NCBI RefSeq assembly: GCF_014639435.1
Contig: NZ_BMFZ01000013.1
Span: forward strand, 1 to 40,033
Reading direction: 5' to 3'
DNA length: 40,033 bases
DNA from: Hafnia psychrotolerans
GTDB lineage: Bacteria > Pseudomonadota > Gammaproteobacteria > Enterobacterales > Enterobacteriaceae
The notes under the pieces are model-generated. The model was given only the letters and a program-made list of their open reading frames with translations. It ran no database searches and was not told the DNA's origin. A program made the translations under genes and the position numbers. Below are positions 1-8,477 of this stretch, in pieces. The first letter of the stretch is position 1. Every line of letters begins with the position of its first letter.

Positions 1-44
1 ACCTGAAATCAGAAGCATTATTCTGATATCAGTACAGAATCGGT

Positions 45-121
45 GGAGCGGTAGTTCAGTTGGTTAGAATACCTGCCTGTCACGCAGGGGGTCGCGGGTT
101 CGAGCCCCGTCCGTTCCGCCA
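45..121 (+). tRNA. aspT: tRNA-Asp (GUC)
   Basis: The 77-nt cloverleaf starts GGAGCGG and ends with encoded CCA. The anticodon loop contains GTC within CCTGTCACG, and the T-arm GGTTCGAGCC is canonical. It is nearly identical to E. coli tRNA-Asp. Followed by tRNA-Trp, it matches the distal tRNA pair of the E. coli rrnC operon, so the 5S/23S/16S genes are expected just left of the window. Confidence 0.97.
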
Positions 122-130
122 CTTATATAA

Positions 131-160
131 ATTATGCCTGCTAATTATAGCAGGCATAAT
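131..160 (+). repeat. 13-bp perfect hairpin between the two tRNAs
   Basis: Arms 131-143 and 148-160 are perfectly complementary around a 4-nt loop (ATTA). No T-run follows and tRNA-Trp lies downstream, so a processing or spacer structure of the precursor tRNA transcript is more likely than a terminator. That role is inferred. Confidence 0.6.
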
Positions 161-174
161 GTTAAGCGTAATTT

Positions 175-250
175 AGGGGCGTAGCTCAGTTGGTAGAGCA
201 CCGGTCTCCAAAACCGGGTGTCGCGAGTTCGAATCTCTCCGCCCCTGCCA
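175..250 (+). tRNA. trpT: tRNA-Trp (CCA)
   Basis: The 76-nt tRNA begins AGGGGCG and ends with encoded GCCA. The anticodon CCA lies in the loop of the CCGGTCTCCAAAACCGG arm. It is highly similar to E. coli trpT. It is the last gene before a rho-independent terminator, as expected for the end of an rRNA operon. Confidence 0.97.
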
Positions 251-256
251 CTTAAG

Positions 257-284
257 AACCCTTCGCGAAAGCGAGGGGTTTTTT
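257..284 (+). terminator. rho-independent terminator of the rRNA/tRNA operon
   Basis: A 10-bp stem, AACCCTTCGC paired with GCGAGGGGTT with one G-T pair, has a GAAA tetraloop and is followed directly by T residues. It lies 6 nt after tRNA-Trp and ends the rRNA/tRNA transcript. Confidence 0.88.
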
Positions 285-461
285 CGTTTGTGCACACCCA
301 AAATCCATAGAAATTCCACGTCATCTAGATATCAATACCCTCCTATCTATCCTTCCTTTGTTCTTTTTACCTTCATTTAAACGCTTAACTCTGCCTTTTT
401 ATCGCTTATTTTTTGTGTTTTTTTAGCTGAATACATGCACTAAATGATTGTAATACAGGTA

Positions 462-477
462 TGTGACCGCGCTCATA
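462..477 (+). promoter_or_regulatory. candidate CRP site upstream of ytfQ
   Basis: TGTGA-N6-TCATA matches the CRP consensus TGTGA-N6-TCACA at 9 of 10 core bases. It lies about 200 bp upstream of ytfQ, in the only long noncoding stretch before the operon. Catabolite control would suit a sugar importer. The linked -10 element is not clear; a weak TACTAA lies at 495-500. The remainder of 285-668 is AT-rich leader without a gene. Confidence 0.5.
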
Positions 478-550
478 ACGCTTTTTTTTGTTTGTACTAA
501 AACTACTAATCGTCCTATGACGCTAAAAAATCTAACGATCTCCTCTCTCC

Positions 551-579
551 TTTGTTCTTTGTTGGTTTCAGAGAACAAA
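551..579. promoter_or_regulatory. inverted repeat, possible operator in the ytfQ leader
   Basis: TTTGTTCT (551-558) and AGAACAAA (572-579) form a perfect 8-bp inverted repeat with a 13-bp spacer. A further copy of TTTGTTCT, inside a 12-base direct repeat, lies at 357-364 on the other side of the CRP-like site. The arrangement resembles an operator set for a local sugar regulator. No regulator gene is present beside the operon, so the binding protein is unknown. Confidence 0.35.
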
Positions 580-668
580 TAGAAGACAGGCGAGTTAGAG
601 AGACGTCTTAGCCGTATCCGAAAAGCAATAACAAAAAACTGTGCAGGACTACACGCGAGGAACGAACC

Positions 669-1625
669 ATGTACAAGAAATTATTATTGGCAGCAGCAGT
701 TGCAACGGCATTTTGTGGAATGGCGCAGGCGGCACCTCTTGTTGTCGGATTTTCACAAATCGGCTCTGAGTCAGGTTGGCGTTCCGCAGAAACCAAAGTG
801 TCAAAACTTGAAGCCGAAAAGCGTGGTATTACGCTGAAAATTGCGGATGCTCAACAGAAGCAAGAAAACCAGATTAAAGCGATTCGCTCCTTTATCGCTC
901 AAGGTGTGGATGCCATTTTCATCGCTCCTGTTGTGGCGACCGGTTGGGCACCGGTATTGACTGAAGCGAAAGAAGCCAAGATCCCGGTATTCCTGCTCGA
1001 TCGCACCATCGAAGTCAGTGATCCTTCTCTGTATACCGCAGCCGTTGCTTCTGACAGCGTGCACGAAGGTAAAGTGGCCGGTGACTGGTTGGTAAAAGAA
1101 GAGGGCGGTAAGCCATGTAACGTTGTTGAGTTGCAGGGTACTGTGGGCGCGAGTGTCGCATTGAACCGTAAGAAAGGTTTTGCTGATGCTTTGGCCGCTG
1201 CGCCAAACATAAAAATTGTGCGTTCTCAATCCGGTGACTTTACGCGCAGTAAGGGCAAAGAAGTCATGGAGAGCTTCATCAAGGCTGAGCAAAACGGCAA
1301 AAACATCTGTGCCGTCTATGCGCATAATGACGACATGGCAATTGGTGCTATCCAGGCCATTAAAGAAGCCGGTCTTAAGCCTGGTTCACAGATCAAAGTT
1401 GTTTCAATCGACGGCGTGCCGGATATCTACAAAGCTATGCTCAATGGTGAGTCCAATGCCTCGGTCGAACTCACGCCAAACATGGCTGGCCCTGCTTTCG
1501 ATGCGCTGATTGCTATGAAAAAGGATGGTACTCAGCCGCCAAAATTCATTCAGACAAAATCAACTCTGGTGTTGCCTGACGCAGCACAGAAACAGTATGA
1601 CATGAAAAAAGACATGGGTTATTAA
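669..1625 (+). CDS. ytfQ: galactofuranose-type ABC transporter, periplasmic binding protein YtfQ
   Basis: This 318-aa protein has the same length as E. coli YtfQ and is strongly similar along its whole length, including APLVVGFSQIGSESGWR, ADAQQKQENQIKAIRSF and GAIQAIKEAGLKPG. Residues 1-21 form a Sec signal peptide (KK, hydrophobic core, cleavage after AQA). The mature part is a two-lobed type-I sugar-binding protein of the ribose/galactose family. In E. coli YtfQ binds galactofuranose (and galactopyranose) and delivers it to YtfRT-YjfF; the same substrate is inferred here. GAGGAA 6-7 nt before ATG is a good ribosome binding site. It is the first gene of a four-gene operon. In E. coli this operon is at a different locus, near ppa/fbp. 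Confidence 0.95.
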   Translation: MYKKLLLAAAVATAFCGMAQAAPLVVGFSQIGSESGWRSAETKVSKLEAEKRGITLKIADAQQKQENQIKAIRSFIAQGVDAIFIAPVVATGWAPVLTEAKEAKIPVFLLDRTIEVSDPSLYTAAVASDSVHEGKVAGDWLVKEEGGKPCNVVELQGTVGASVALNRKKGFADALAAAPNIKIVRSQSGDFTRSKGKEVMESFIKAEQNGKNICAVYAHNDDMAIGAIQAIKEAGLKPGSQIKVVSIDGVPDIYKAMLNGESNASVELTPNMAGPAFDALIAMKKDGTQPPKFIQTKSTLVLPDAAQKQYDMKKDMGY

Positions 1626-1721
1626 GTCTGAAACACCCGTTCAGCGGCCTTGCGGGACGGGTGTCTATGATAATGATTCATTCCCATTTCACCTCAGGAA
1701 AATACCGTAGGAGTTGATATC

Positions 1722-3230
1722 GTGGCGGATAATGCACGCTCTCAAACTTTGCTCGAAGTCCGTGGCTTATCTGTTGAATTTCCTGGCGTGAAAGCGCTGG
1801 ATAAAGTCGATTTCACGCTAAATAGCGGTGAAATAGTGGCACTTTTGGGGGAAAATGGCGCAGGGAAATCCACGTTGATCAAAGCGCTGACCGGTGTTAA
1901 CCGGCGTTCTGCCGGGACGGTGCATCTCAATGCTCAGGCTATTGATCCTATCAACACGGCACATGCTCAGGCTCTGGGAATCGGCACGGTATATCAAGAA
2001 GTCAATCTTCTCCCGAATATCTCCGTTGCCGCCAACCTTTTTATAGGCCGCGAGCCTACCCGCTTTGGGCTCGTCAACCAACGTCGAATGGAACAACAAG
2101 CACGTGATTTACTTGCTGCTTATGGCCTGAACTTTGATGTCAGCCAGCCTCTCTCTACTTATTCCGTCGCTATCCAACAAATCGTTGCTATTGCCCGTGC
2201 GGTTGATCTCTCTGCGCAGGTACTGATTCTCGATGAGCCTACAGCTAGCCTGGATGCCAAAGAAGTCAGCATGTTGCTCGATATTTTGAAGCAACTTCGC
2301 GGCCAGGGCGTTGGGATGATTTTCGTCACCCACTTTCTTGATCAGGTTTATCGCATCAGCGATCGCATCACTGTGTTACGTAACGGTAAGTTAGTTGGCA
2401 GTGAACTCACTCGAGATCTTCCCCGTATGGACTTGGTATCGATGATGCTTGGTCACAGTTTTGATGAAAGCCTGCTTAAGCGTGGTGAACATCGGGTTAT
2501 TACAGGCGAACCGCTGGTCGAATTTAAGGAATATGGGCGTCGGGGAATGGTAGATAATTTCGATTTAAATATCCGGCGGGGAGAGATCGTCGGGCTTGCC
2601 GGATTGTTGGGTTCCGGGCGAACCGAAACCGCGCAACTGATCTTTGGCATCAAAAGTCATGATACCGGTAAAGCCAGCGTGGATGGCAAAGTGTGCAAAA
2701 TCAATACACCACGTAAAGCTGCCAGTCTAGGGTTTGGCTATTGCCCGGAAGACCGCAAAACTGACGGCATTATTGGTGCCGCAACGGTTAGGGAAAACAT
2801 TATTCTGGCGCTGCAGGCCCAACGAGGTTGGCTGCGCCCTCTCTCGCTGAAAGAACAAAATCAGATTGCCGAGAAATTTATCAAACTACTTGGTATACGC
2901 ACACCCAGCGCTGAGCAGGAAATTCAATATCTATCAGGTGGAAACCAGCAAAAAGTGTTGCTTTCACGCTGGCTAGCCACGAATCCGCGCTTTCTCATCC
3001 TCGATGAACCCACGCGCGGCATTGACGTCGGTGCTCATGCTGAAATCATCCGCTTGATCGAAAAATTGTGTGATGAGGGATTAGCTCTGTTGGTTATCTC
3101 CTCTGAACTTGAGGAACTGGCTGGCTATGCTGATCGTATCGTTGTCCTGCGCGATCGCCGCCATGTTACAGAGATCACACAAGATAAAATATCCGTTCCG
3201 GCGATTATGAAAGCCATTGCGGTTCAATGA
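1722..3230 (+). CDS. ytfR: galactofuranose-type ABC transporter, double ATPase YtfR
   Basis: This is a 502-aa tandem ABC ATPase (E. coli YtfR is 500 aa). The N-terminal domain carries Walker A GENGAGKST (43-51), Walker B LILDEPTASLD and a degenerate signature (YSVAIQQ), as usual in sugar importers. The C-terminal domain carries the signature LSGGNQQKVLLSRW and Walker B FLILDEPTRGID, while its Walker A is the usual degenerate form (GLLGSGRTE). It energises uptake at the cytoplasmic face. The GTG start is chosen because TAGGAG lies 8 nt upstream and MADNARSQ aligns with the family N-terminus. It follows ytfQ after a 96-nt gap. Confidence 0.95.
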   Translation: MADNARSQTLLEVRGLSVEFPGVKALDKVDFTLNSGEIVALLGENGAGKSTLIKALTGVNRRSAGTVHLNAQAIDPINTAHAQALGIGTVYQEVNLLPNISVAANLFIGREPTRFGLVNQRRMEQQARDLLAAYGLNFDVSQPLSTYSVAIQQIVAIARAVDLSAQVLILDEPTASLDAKEVSMLLDILKQLRGQGVGMIFVTHFLDQVYRISDRITVLRNGKLVGSELTRDLPRMDLVSMMLGHSFDESLLKRGEHRVITGEPLVEFKEYGRRGMVDNFDLNIRRGEIVGLAGLLGSGRTETAQLIFGIKSHDTGKASVDGKVCKINTPRKAASLGFGYCPEDRKTDGIIGAATVRENIILALQAQRGWLRPLSLKEQNQIAEKFIKLLGIRTPSAEQEIQYLSGGNQQKVLLSRWLATNPRFLILDEPTRGIDVGAHAEIIRLIEKLCDEGLALLVISSELEELAGYADRIVVLRDRRHVTEITQDKISVPAIMKAIAVQ

Positions 3231-3240
3231 GGTGAAGGCG

Positions 3241-4260
3241 ATGAACAACAGGAGCCTGCCGATGACAGGAAAACCGCGCAAAGTGAGATGGGTATTCCCA
3301 AAAGGTACGACGCAGCTCGGTGCTTTTTTGGCGATATTACTGATTGATAGCCTGGTGGCACCGGGATTTTTCTCGATCCATATTCAGGATGGCCGTTTGT
3401 TTGGCAGCTTGGTCGATATTTTTAACCGCGGCGCGCCGGTGGCTCTGTTAGCTATCGGTATGACGCTGGTGATTGCGACCGGTGGTATCGATCTTTCCGT
3501 TGGGGCCGTCATGGCGATTGCAGGAGCCACCGCAGCCACTATGACTGTTCAGGGCTATCCGCTGCCGAGTGTCATTCTGGCCGCGGTCGCGGTCGGCGCC
3601 GCCTGTGGATTATGGAATGGCTTCCTCGTGGCGGTCCTGCAAATCCAGCCGATTGTTGCCACTTTGATGTTAATGGTGGCGGGAAGAGGGATTGCTCAAC
3701 TCATCACCGAAGGGCAGATTGTTACTTTCGAACATAACGGTCTTTCACAATTTGGCAGCGGCTCATTCTGTTACCTGCCGATGCCGGTGATCATTGCCGC
3801 CGTCATGCTGCTACTCGTCTGGGCGCTCACACGTAAAACTGCGCTCGGCCTGTTTATTGAGTCCGTCGGGATCAATATCCGTTCTTCCTACTATGCGGGA
3901 GTGAATGCCCGGCTGGTACTGGTGGCTGTCTATGTGATTTGCGGTATCTGCGCCGCGGTAGCTGGCGTGATCGTCACCGCCGATATTCGCGGTGCTGATG
4001 CTAATAATGCCGGATTATGGCTTGAACTGGATGCCATTCTTGCCGTTGTGATTGGTGGTGGGTCATTGTTGGGTGGGCGCTTTAACCTAGTACTTTCTGT
4101 CATCGGTGCGCTAATTATTCAGGGGATGAACACCGGTATTTTACTTTCAGGATTCAAACCGGAATTCAACCTGGTGCTGAAGGCGTTGGTTGTGTTAGCT
4201 GTTTTGGTGGCCCAGTCTCCACGGGTATCGCTGAGTGCCTTATGGCGGAGGAAAGAATAA
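3241..4260 (+). CDS. ytfT: galactofuranose-type ABC transporter, inner-membrane permease YtfT
   Basis: This 339-aa polytopic membrane protein (E. coli YtfT 341 aa) is of the ribose/xylose permease (BPD_transp_2) family. Conserved blocks include PVALLAIGMTLVIATGGIDLSVGAVMAIAGA and DIRGADANNAGLWLELDAILAVVIGGGSLLGGRFN. About nine or ten hydrophobic helices are visible. ATG 3241, preceded by GAGGTGAAGG, is preferred over an in-frame TTG at 3217, because the TTG overlaps ytfR and lacks a ribosome binding site. It pairs with YjfF to form the channel. Confidence 0.94.
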   Translation: MNNRSLPMTGKPRKVRWVFPKGTTQLGAFLAILLIDSLVAPGFFSIHIQDGRLFGSLVDIFNRGAPVALLAIGMTLVIATGGIDLSVGAVMAIAGATAATMTVQGYPLPSVILAAVAVGAACGLWNGFLVAVLQIQPIVATLMLMVAGRGIAQLITEGQIVTFEHNGLSQFGSGSFCYLPMPVIIAAVMLLLVWALTRKTALGLFIESVGINIRSSYYAGVNARLVLVAVYVICGICAAVAGVIVTADIRGADANNAGLWLELDAILAVVIGGGSLLGGRFNLVLSVIGALIIQGMNTGILLSGFKPEFNLVLKALVVLAVLVAQSPRVSLSALWRRKE

Positions 4261-5246
4261 TGCTGAAACGAAATCTGCCACTGCTGATCACCATTTTGGT
4301 GTTCATTGTCGGTTATGGCTACTGCTTCACCCAGTTCCCTGGTTTTGCCTCGACTCGTGTCTTTTTCGATCTGCTGACTGACAATGCCTTCCTCGGAATT
4401 GTTGCCGTAGGGATGACATTCGTGATCCTTGCTGGCGGTATTGACCTTTCTGTCGGATCAGTGATCGCCTTTACTGGTCTTGCATTGGCTAAGTTAATTG
4501 GTGTGTATGGTATTGCGCCGGGTTACGCCTTTGTGATTGTGCTCTTCGCGGGGGCGATTTTTGGCGGACTGATGGGGTGGATCATCGACACGCTGAAACT
4601 GCCCGCTTTTATCATCACTCTGGCAGGCATGTTCTTTGTGCGTGGCATGAGCTTCATTGTTTCTGAAGAGTCGTTGCCCATTAATCATCCGCTTTATACC
4701 ATGCTTGCTAGCTATGCCTGGAAAATGCCCGGTGGTGGCCGCCTTACTTTACTGGCGTTGATTATGCTGTTGGTCGTGGTCTTCGGTATTATCCTCGCGC
4801 ACCGTACACGCTTTGGGAATAACGTTTACGCCGTGGGTGGCAATAGCGTTTCTGCCGCACTGATGGGCGTTCCTGTTCGACGCACCACGATTTATATTTA
4901 TATGCTTTCCAGTACGCTGGCTGTGCTATCGGGTATCGTTTTTTCACTCTATACATCAGCGGGTTACGCTCTCGCAGCCAGTGGTGTGGAGCTGGATGCG
5001 ATTGCCGCCGTTGTCATTGGGGGAACGCTGCTCAGCGGAGGAATAGGAACCGTTCTCGGCAGTTTGTTTGGTGTATTGATTCAGGGGCTTATTCAGACTT
5101 ATATCACCTTTGATGGGACGCTGAGTTCCTGGTGGACTAAAATTGTGATGGGGATTTTGCTGTTCATCTTTATCGCCCTGCAAAAAGGCATGGGCTCATT
5201 TTGGATCGCACGCCGTGCCCGCCATCAGCGACCTGAAGCGGGATGA
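4260..5246 (+). CDS. yjfF: galactofuranose-type ABC transporter, second permease YjfF
   Basis: This 328-aa permease is homologous to YtfT and collinear with E. coli YjfF. Diagnostic stretches are NLPLLITILVFIVGYGYC, NAFLGIVAVGMTFVILAGGID and ESLPINHP. The start ATG overlaps the ytfT TAA by one base (TAATG), which implies translational coupling. It is the last gene of the operon and converges on hdfR with a 20-bp gap. I see no clear terminator between them. Confidence 0.94.
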   Translation: MLKRNLPLLITILVFIVGYGYCFTQFPGFASTRVFFDLLTDNAFLGIVAVGMTFVILAGGIDLSVGSVIAFTGLALAKLIGVYGIAPGYAFVIVLFAGAIFGGLMGWIIDTLKLPAFIITLAGMFFVRGMSFIVSEESLPINHPLYTMLASYAWKMPGGGRLTLLALIMLLVVVFGIILAHRTRFGNNVYAVGGNSVSAALMGVPVRRTTIYIYMLSSTLAVLSGIVFSLYTSAGYALAASGVELDAIAAVVIGGTLLSGGIGTVLGSLFGVLIQGLIQTYITFDGTLSSWWTKIVMGILLFIFIALQKGMGSFWIARRARHQRPEAG

Positions 5247-5266
5247 GGAGCACAGAGTTCTTTCGA

Positions 5267-6094
5267 TTATAAGTAGGTCAGAAGTGGCGTTTTTAATAAC
5301 TGACGAATTAACACTTGTTGGTCACTGTTCTGCAACCAGACAGCGTATAGCGGACGGATCACCGGTGGAATATCATGGTAAGCCGATAGCTGCGGAAACT
5401 CTTTTTCCCAGTGTGTCGGCAGATAGGCACAGCCTCCGGTGGTTTCCAGCAGTTGGCGTGTCAGATGGGCGGACGTCGTCGTCAGCACGGGTTCCAGCTC
5501 ATTGGTTTGGGCACGGTTTTCCTGCTGGGTGAAATCAGCACCCCACTCGAGTCGCACATAGGGTGCGTATTCGTTTTTATCTTGTTTATCTGATGCAAAA
5601 AGACGTAACGAAAAATTGCCCAATAACTGGCTGGAGAGCTCATCCATTTTTGGCGGCTCAGTCGTTATCAAAAGATCCAGTTGTCTTTCATGCAGTTGTT
5701 TGACCAGAGAATTACGAAGTGCCACGCGCGCTTCCAGACGTAATGCTTCTCGCTGGCGATAAAGCGCCTGCAACCATGGCGTCAGATAGACTTCCCAGAG
5801 CGCAGCTGTTGCGCCGATCGATAATTCCGTGTGCTGTAGTGAGCGTACAACCTCTTTCTTGGCCATTTGCCAGGTTGACATCAGGTTTTCCGCGTAGGGC
5901 AGCAGGCGCTCACCTGCGGGCGTTAAGCGGATATTATTTCTATGACGGGTGAACAGATTTGCCCCAAGTTGGGTTTCCAACTGACGGATGCGAAAACTGA
6001 CTGCCGATTGTGTCAAATAGAGAGATTCAGCTGCTCTACCAAAGTGGCGCGTTCTACTGACCTCCAAAAAGGTTTTCAGTAATTCCGTATCCAA
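5267..6094 (-). CDS. hdfR: LysR-type regulator HdfR (flhDC repressor)
   Basis: This 275-aa LysR-family regulator has an N-terminal winged helix-turn-helix (about residues 1-60, [35 protein letters not shown], as in E. coli HdfR) and a C-terminal co-inducer domain. In E. coli it represses the flagellar master operon flhDC and activates gltBD. The family N-terminus is MDTELLKTF. Here that corresponds to a TTG codon at 6094, with GGAG 6 nt upstream. An in-frame ATG at 6100 sits directly against the GGAG and is therefore a poorer start. It is divergent from maoP. Confidence 0.93.
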   Translation of the reverse strand: MDTELLKTFLEVSRTRHFGRAAESLYLTQSAVSFRIRQLETQLGANLFTRHRNNIRLTPAGERLLPYAENLMSTWQMAKKEVVRSLQHTELSIGATAALWEVYLTPWLQALYRQREALRLEARVALRNSLVKQLHERQLDLLITTEPPKMDELSSQLLGNFSLRLFASDKQDKNEYAPYVRLEWGADFTQQENRAQTNELEPVLTTTSAHLTRQLLETTGGCAYLPTHWEKEFPQLSAYHDIPPVIRPLYAVWLQNSDQQVLIRQLLKTPLLTYL

Positions 6095-6159
6095 AACCAT
6101 CTCCAATATTTTTTGTCGTTAAGATTTAAATGTTTTGTTTTACACATTATCAAGCCTAT

Positions 6160-6176
6160 CTAATACTCCGCGCCAT
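6160..6176 (+). promoter_or_regulatory. candidate maoS site
   Basis: In E. coli the Ori-macrodomain protein MaoP acts through one 17-bp site, maoS, in the hdfR-maoP intergenic region. CTAATACTCCGCGCCAT at this position fits my recollection of that site and its place upstream of maoP. The sequence match is from memory and was not checked. Confidence 0.45.
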
Positions 6177-6212
6177 AACAGCACGACCATGAGTAAATTA
6201 GGAGCGTGTCAG

Positions 6213-6551
6213 ATGGCGGAAAGCTTCACTACGACAAGTCGTTTTTTTGACAATAAACATTACCCTCGCGGGTTCTCCCGGCATGGCGATTTCACCATTA
6301 AAGAAGCGCAAATGCTAGAACGTCACGGCTTTGCATTCAATGAGCTGGATTTGGGAAAACGCGAGCCTGCAACCGATGAAGAAAAACTCTTTTTAGAGGT
6401 TTGCCGTGGCACCCGTGAGCCAGTAACCGAAGCGGAAAAAGTGTGGAATAAATATATTATTCGCACTCGTCGACCAAAAAAATTCCACACGTTGTCCGGC
6501 GGTAAGCCACAAGCTGACACGGTGGAAGATTACACTGATAGCGATGATTAA
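6213..6551 (+). CDS. maoP: macrodomain Ori organisation protein MaoP (YifE)
   Basis: This 112-aa protein is identical in length to E. coli YifE/MaoP. Strongly conserved parts are [49 protein letters not shown] and [17 protein letters not shown]. It is a small cytoplasmic DUF413 protein needed to constrain DNA mobility in the Ori macrodomain in E. coli. The start at 6213 has AGGAG 8 nt upstream; longer in-frame starts run into the promoter region. A strong terminator follows. Confidence 0.94.
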   Translation: MAESFTTTSRFFDNKHYPRGFSRHGDFTIKEAQMLERHGFAFNELDLGKREPATDEEKLFLEVCRGTREPVTEAEKVWNKYIIRTRRPKKFHTLSGGKPQADTVEDYTDSDD

Positions 6552-6553
6552 TG

Positions 6554-6577
6554 AAACGGGGCATTGCCCCGTTTTTT
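6554..6577 (+). terminator. maoP terminator, probably bidirectional
   Basis: A 9-bp perfect stem, AAACGGGGC/GCCCCGTTT, with an ATT loop is followed by T residues on the plus strand. An A-run at the other side gives T residues on the minus strand too, so it may also stop comM transcription. The comM stop codon falls within its 3' T-run. Confidence 0.88.
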
Positions 6578-8117
6578 ATGCCAGGCTTTTATGCAATTTT
6601 AACAATAGTCTATCCATACACCGGTAGCTCAATGCTTCAGAAATATGCACTTTCTCTATCATAGACTGATTACTGAGATCGGCTAATGTTCTCGCCACCT
6701 TCAAGATCCGATGCCAGGCCCTGACCGATAATCCTAGCTTGTGCAAAACGCTTTCTAAAAACTCTGCATCATCTTTCTTTAGTTCGCAATATTTCTCCAC
6801 TTCACTGCTGCTCAGATGTGCATTAATTTTACCGGCACGAGCCAACTGAATATTTCTGGCGGCGATCACGCGTTCTCGTACTTGACTGCTGCTCTCTCTG
6901 ATGCGCGATATCTGACGTTGGCTTTGCTGACTGAGTACTCCCGGTGGCAGTAAAGGCACTTCGATAGACAGATCGAAACGATCGAGGAAAGGCCCCGAAA
7001 GACGGCTGAGATAACGCAGAACCTGCTGGGGAGGTGTCCGGTTATGGATGCCCTGATAATGTCCGGTCGGGCTGGGATTCATGGCTGCGATCAACTGTGC
7101 TCGGGCCGGATAACGCACTTTGGCGCGCGCCCGCGAAATGGTAATTTCGCCTGACTCCATTGGCTGGCGTAAGGCATCAAGCACTTTGCGTTCGAACTCC
7201 GGCAACTCATCGAGAAATAAAACACCGTTATGGGCTAACGAAATTTCGCCGGGACGTGGCAATGAACCACCACCGACCAGTGCGCTCATTGAGGTACTGT
7301 GATGGGGCGAGCGAAAAGGGCGCTTGCGGGAGAATTGCCCGTCATCTTCGGGGTTGTAAACCAAACTGGCAATCGCCGCCGTTTCCAGCGTTTCCTGATT
7401 GGTCAGTGGTGGCAGTAAACCCGGTAATCGACTCGCCAGCATCGTTTTTCCTGTGCCGGGTGGGCCTATAAGCAGCAAGTTATGTCCGCCCGCTGCCGCG
7501 ACCTCCAGCGCCCGTTTTGATTGTTCCTGCCCAATAATCTCCGCGATATCAGGTTGGTCTGTCGAAATATCTGCTTCTTCGGCTGGCTCAACGTCACAAA
7601 GGCTCTCTTCCCCCTGCAAAAACGCGCAGACTTGTAAAAGGTGGTCCGCGACTTTTGCCACGCCGGTTTCAAGTAATGCCATCTCCTGCCTGTTATCGGT
7701 CGGTAGGATCAGCATTCTCCCCTCTTTCTGCGCTTCGATTGCCGCCGGAATAGCGCCATTTACGCCGCGTAAAGCTCCGGAGAGGCCTAACTCCCCAAGA
7801 AACTCATACTGACCTAGCTTGTCCCCAGAAAGCTGCTCAGAAGCCACCAGAATCGCCAGAGCGATTGACAAATCGTAGCGACCTCCTTCTTTAGGTAAGT
7901 CTGCCGGTGCTAAATTGACGGTAATACGTTTAGCGGGAAAGGAGAATCCGCCATTGATGATGGCGCTGCGGACTCTGTCTCTGGCTTCTTTAACTGTTGT
8001 TTCCGGCAGGCCAACCAGAGTGAGCGCGGGTAAGCCGTTGCTGATATGTACTTCCACTGAGACGCCTGGCGCCTGTACGCCGAGAGAAGCGCGGGTATAT
8101 ACCACCGCTAATGCCAT
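6576..8117 (-). CDS. comM: ComM/YifB Mg-chelatase-like AAA+ ATPase
   Basis: This 513-aa protein (E. coli YifB 506 aa) has an N-terminal ChlI domain (MALAVVYTRASLGVQAPGVSVEVHISNGLP), a central AAA+ module with Walker A GPPGTGKT at about residue 220 and Walker B LFLDELPEF, and a C-terminal Mg-chelatase domain (GHYQG, SGPFLDRFDL). In naturally competent gamma-proteobacteria ComM is a hexameric helicase that promotes branch migration during transformation; its role in enterics is less clear. ATG 8117 is preceded by AAGGAAAAACCC, a good ribosome binding site. The upstream in-frame extension is not conserved. Confidence 0.93.
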   Translation of the reverse strand: MALAVVYTRASLGVQAPGVSVEVHISNGLPALTLVGLPETTVKEARDRVRSAIINGGFSFPAKRITVNLAPADLPKEGGRYDLSIALAILVASEQLSGDKLGQYEFLGELGLSGALRGVNGAIPAAIEAQKEGRMLILPTDNRQEMALLETGVAKVADHLLQVCAFLQGEESLCDVEPAEEADISTDQPDIAEIIGQEQSKRALEVAAAGGHNLLLIGPPGTGKTMLASRLPGLLPPLTNQETLETAAIASLVYNPEDDGQFSRKRPFRSPHHSTSMSALVGGGSLPRPGEISLAHNGVLFLDELPEFERKVLDALRQPMESGEITISRARAKVRYPARAQLIAAMNPSPTGHYQGIHNRTPPQQVLRYLSRLSGPFLDRFDLSIEVPLLPPGVLSQQSQRQISRIRESSSQVRERVIAARNIQLARAGKINAHLSSSEVEKYCELKKDDAEFLESVLHKLGLSVRAWHRILKVARTLADLSNQSMIEKVHISEALSYRCMDRLLLKLHKSLA

Positions 8118-8258
8118 GGGTTTTTCCTTGCGATGAATAATCTTAAAACTCCAGCATGCCTTAAAGTCCAACGTACAGAGTCTGCAGATACGCACTGTCC
8201 AGCAAACCTCGAGATCATATTCTTGTGTACTGCAATTTCAGCACCGGATTGCGAGACC

Positions 8259-8273
8259 GCTCACGTAGTGAGC
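8259..8273. repeat. perfect inverted repeat in the comM-MFS intergenic region
   Basis: GCTCAC-GTA-GTGAGC is perfectly symmetric and lies in the 360-bp divergent gap (8118-8477). It could be an operator for the divergent comM/MFS promoters. The rest of the gap is AT-rich (for example 8365-8405) with no gene that I can support. Confidence 0.3.
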
Positions 8274-8477
8274 AACACTCGTTAACACTTTGCGTAATCT
8301 GGAAACAAATTAGCGTCCTAATTATGTTGCCTGCTCAGCGTGAGAGGTGTTTAATTCATGATGTTGTTAACAAAAATTAAACATTAAATCTTTCCGATTA
8401 ACATTCCTTTAGCCTCATTGATCTGTGCCGGAATCGCAGTGAGCGCACCCTACACTTTCCGGTACAGGAGACAGCTC

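Noticed and set aside
175-5266. ytf operon as an integrative element using tRNA-Trp as attachment site
   Set aside because: There is no integrase, and I find no second copy of the tRNA-Trp 3' end near 5250. The operon starts beyond a complete tRNA gene and its own terminator.
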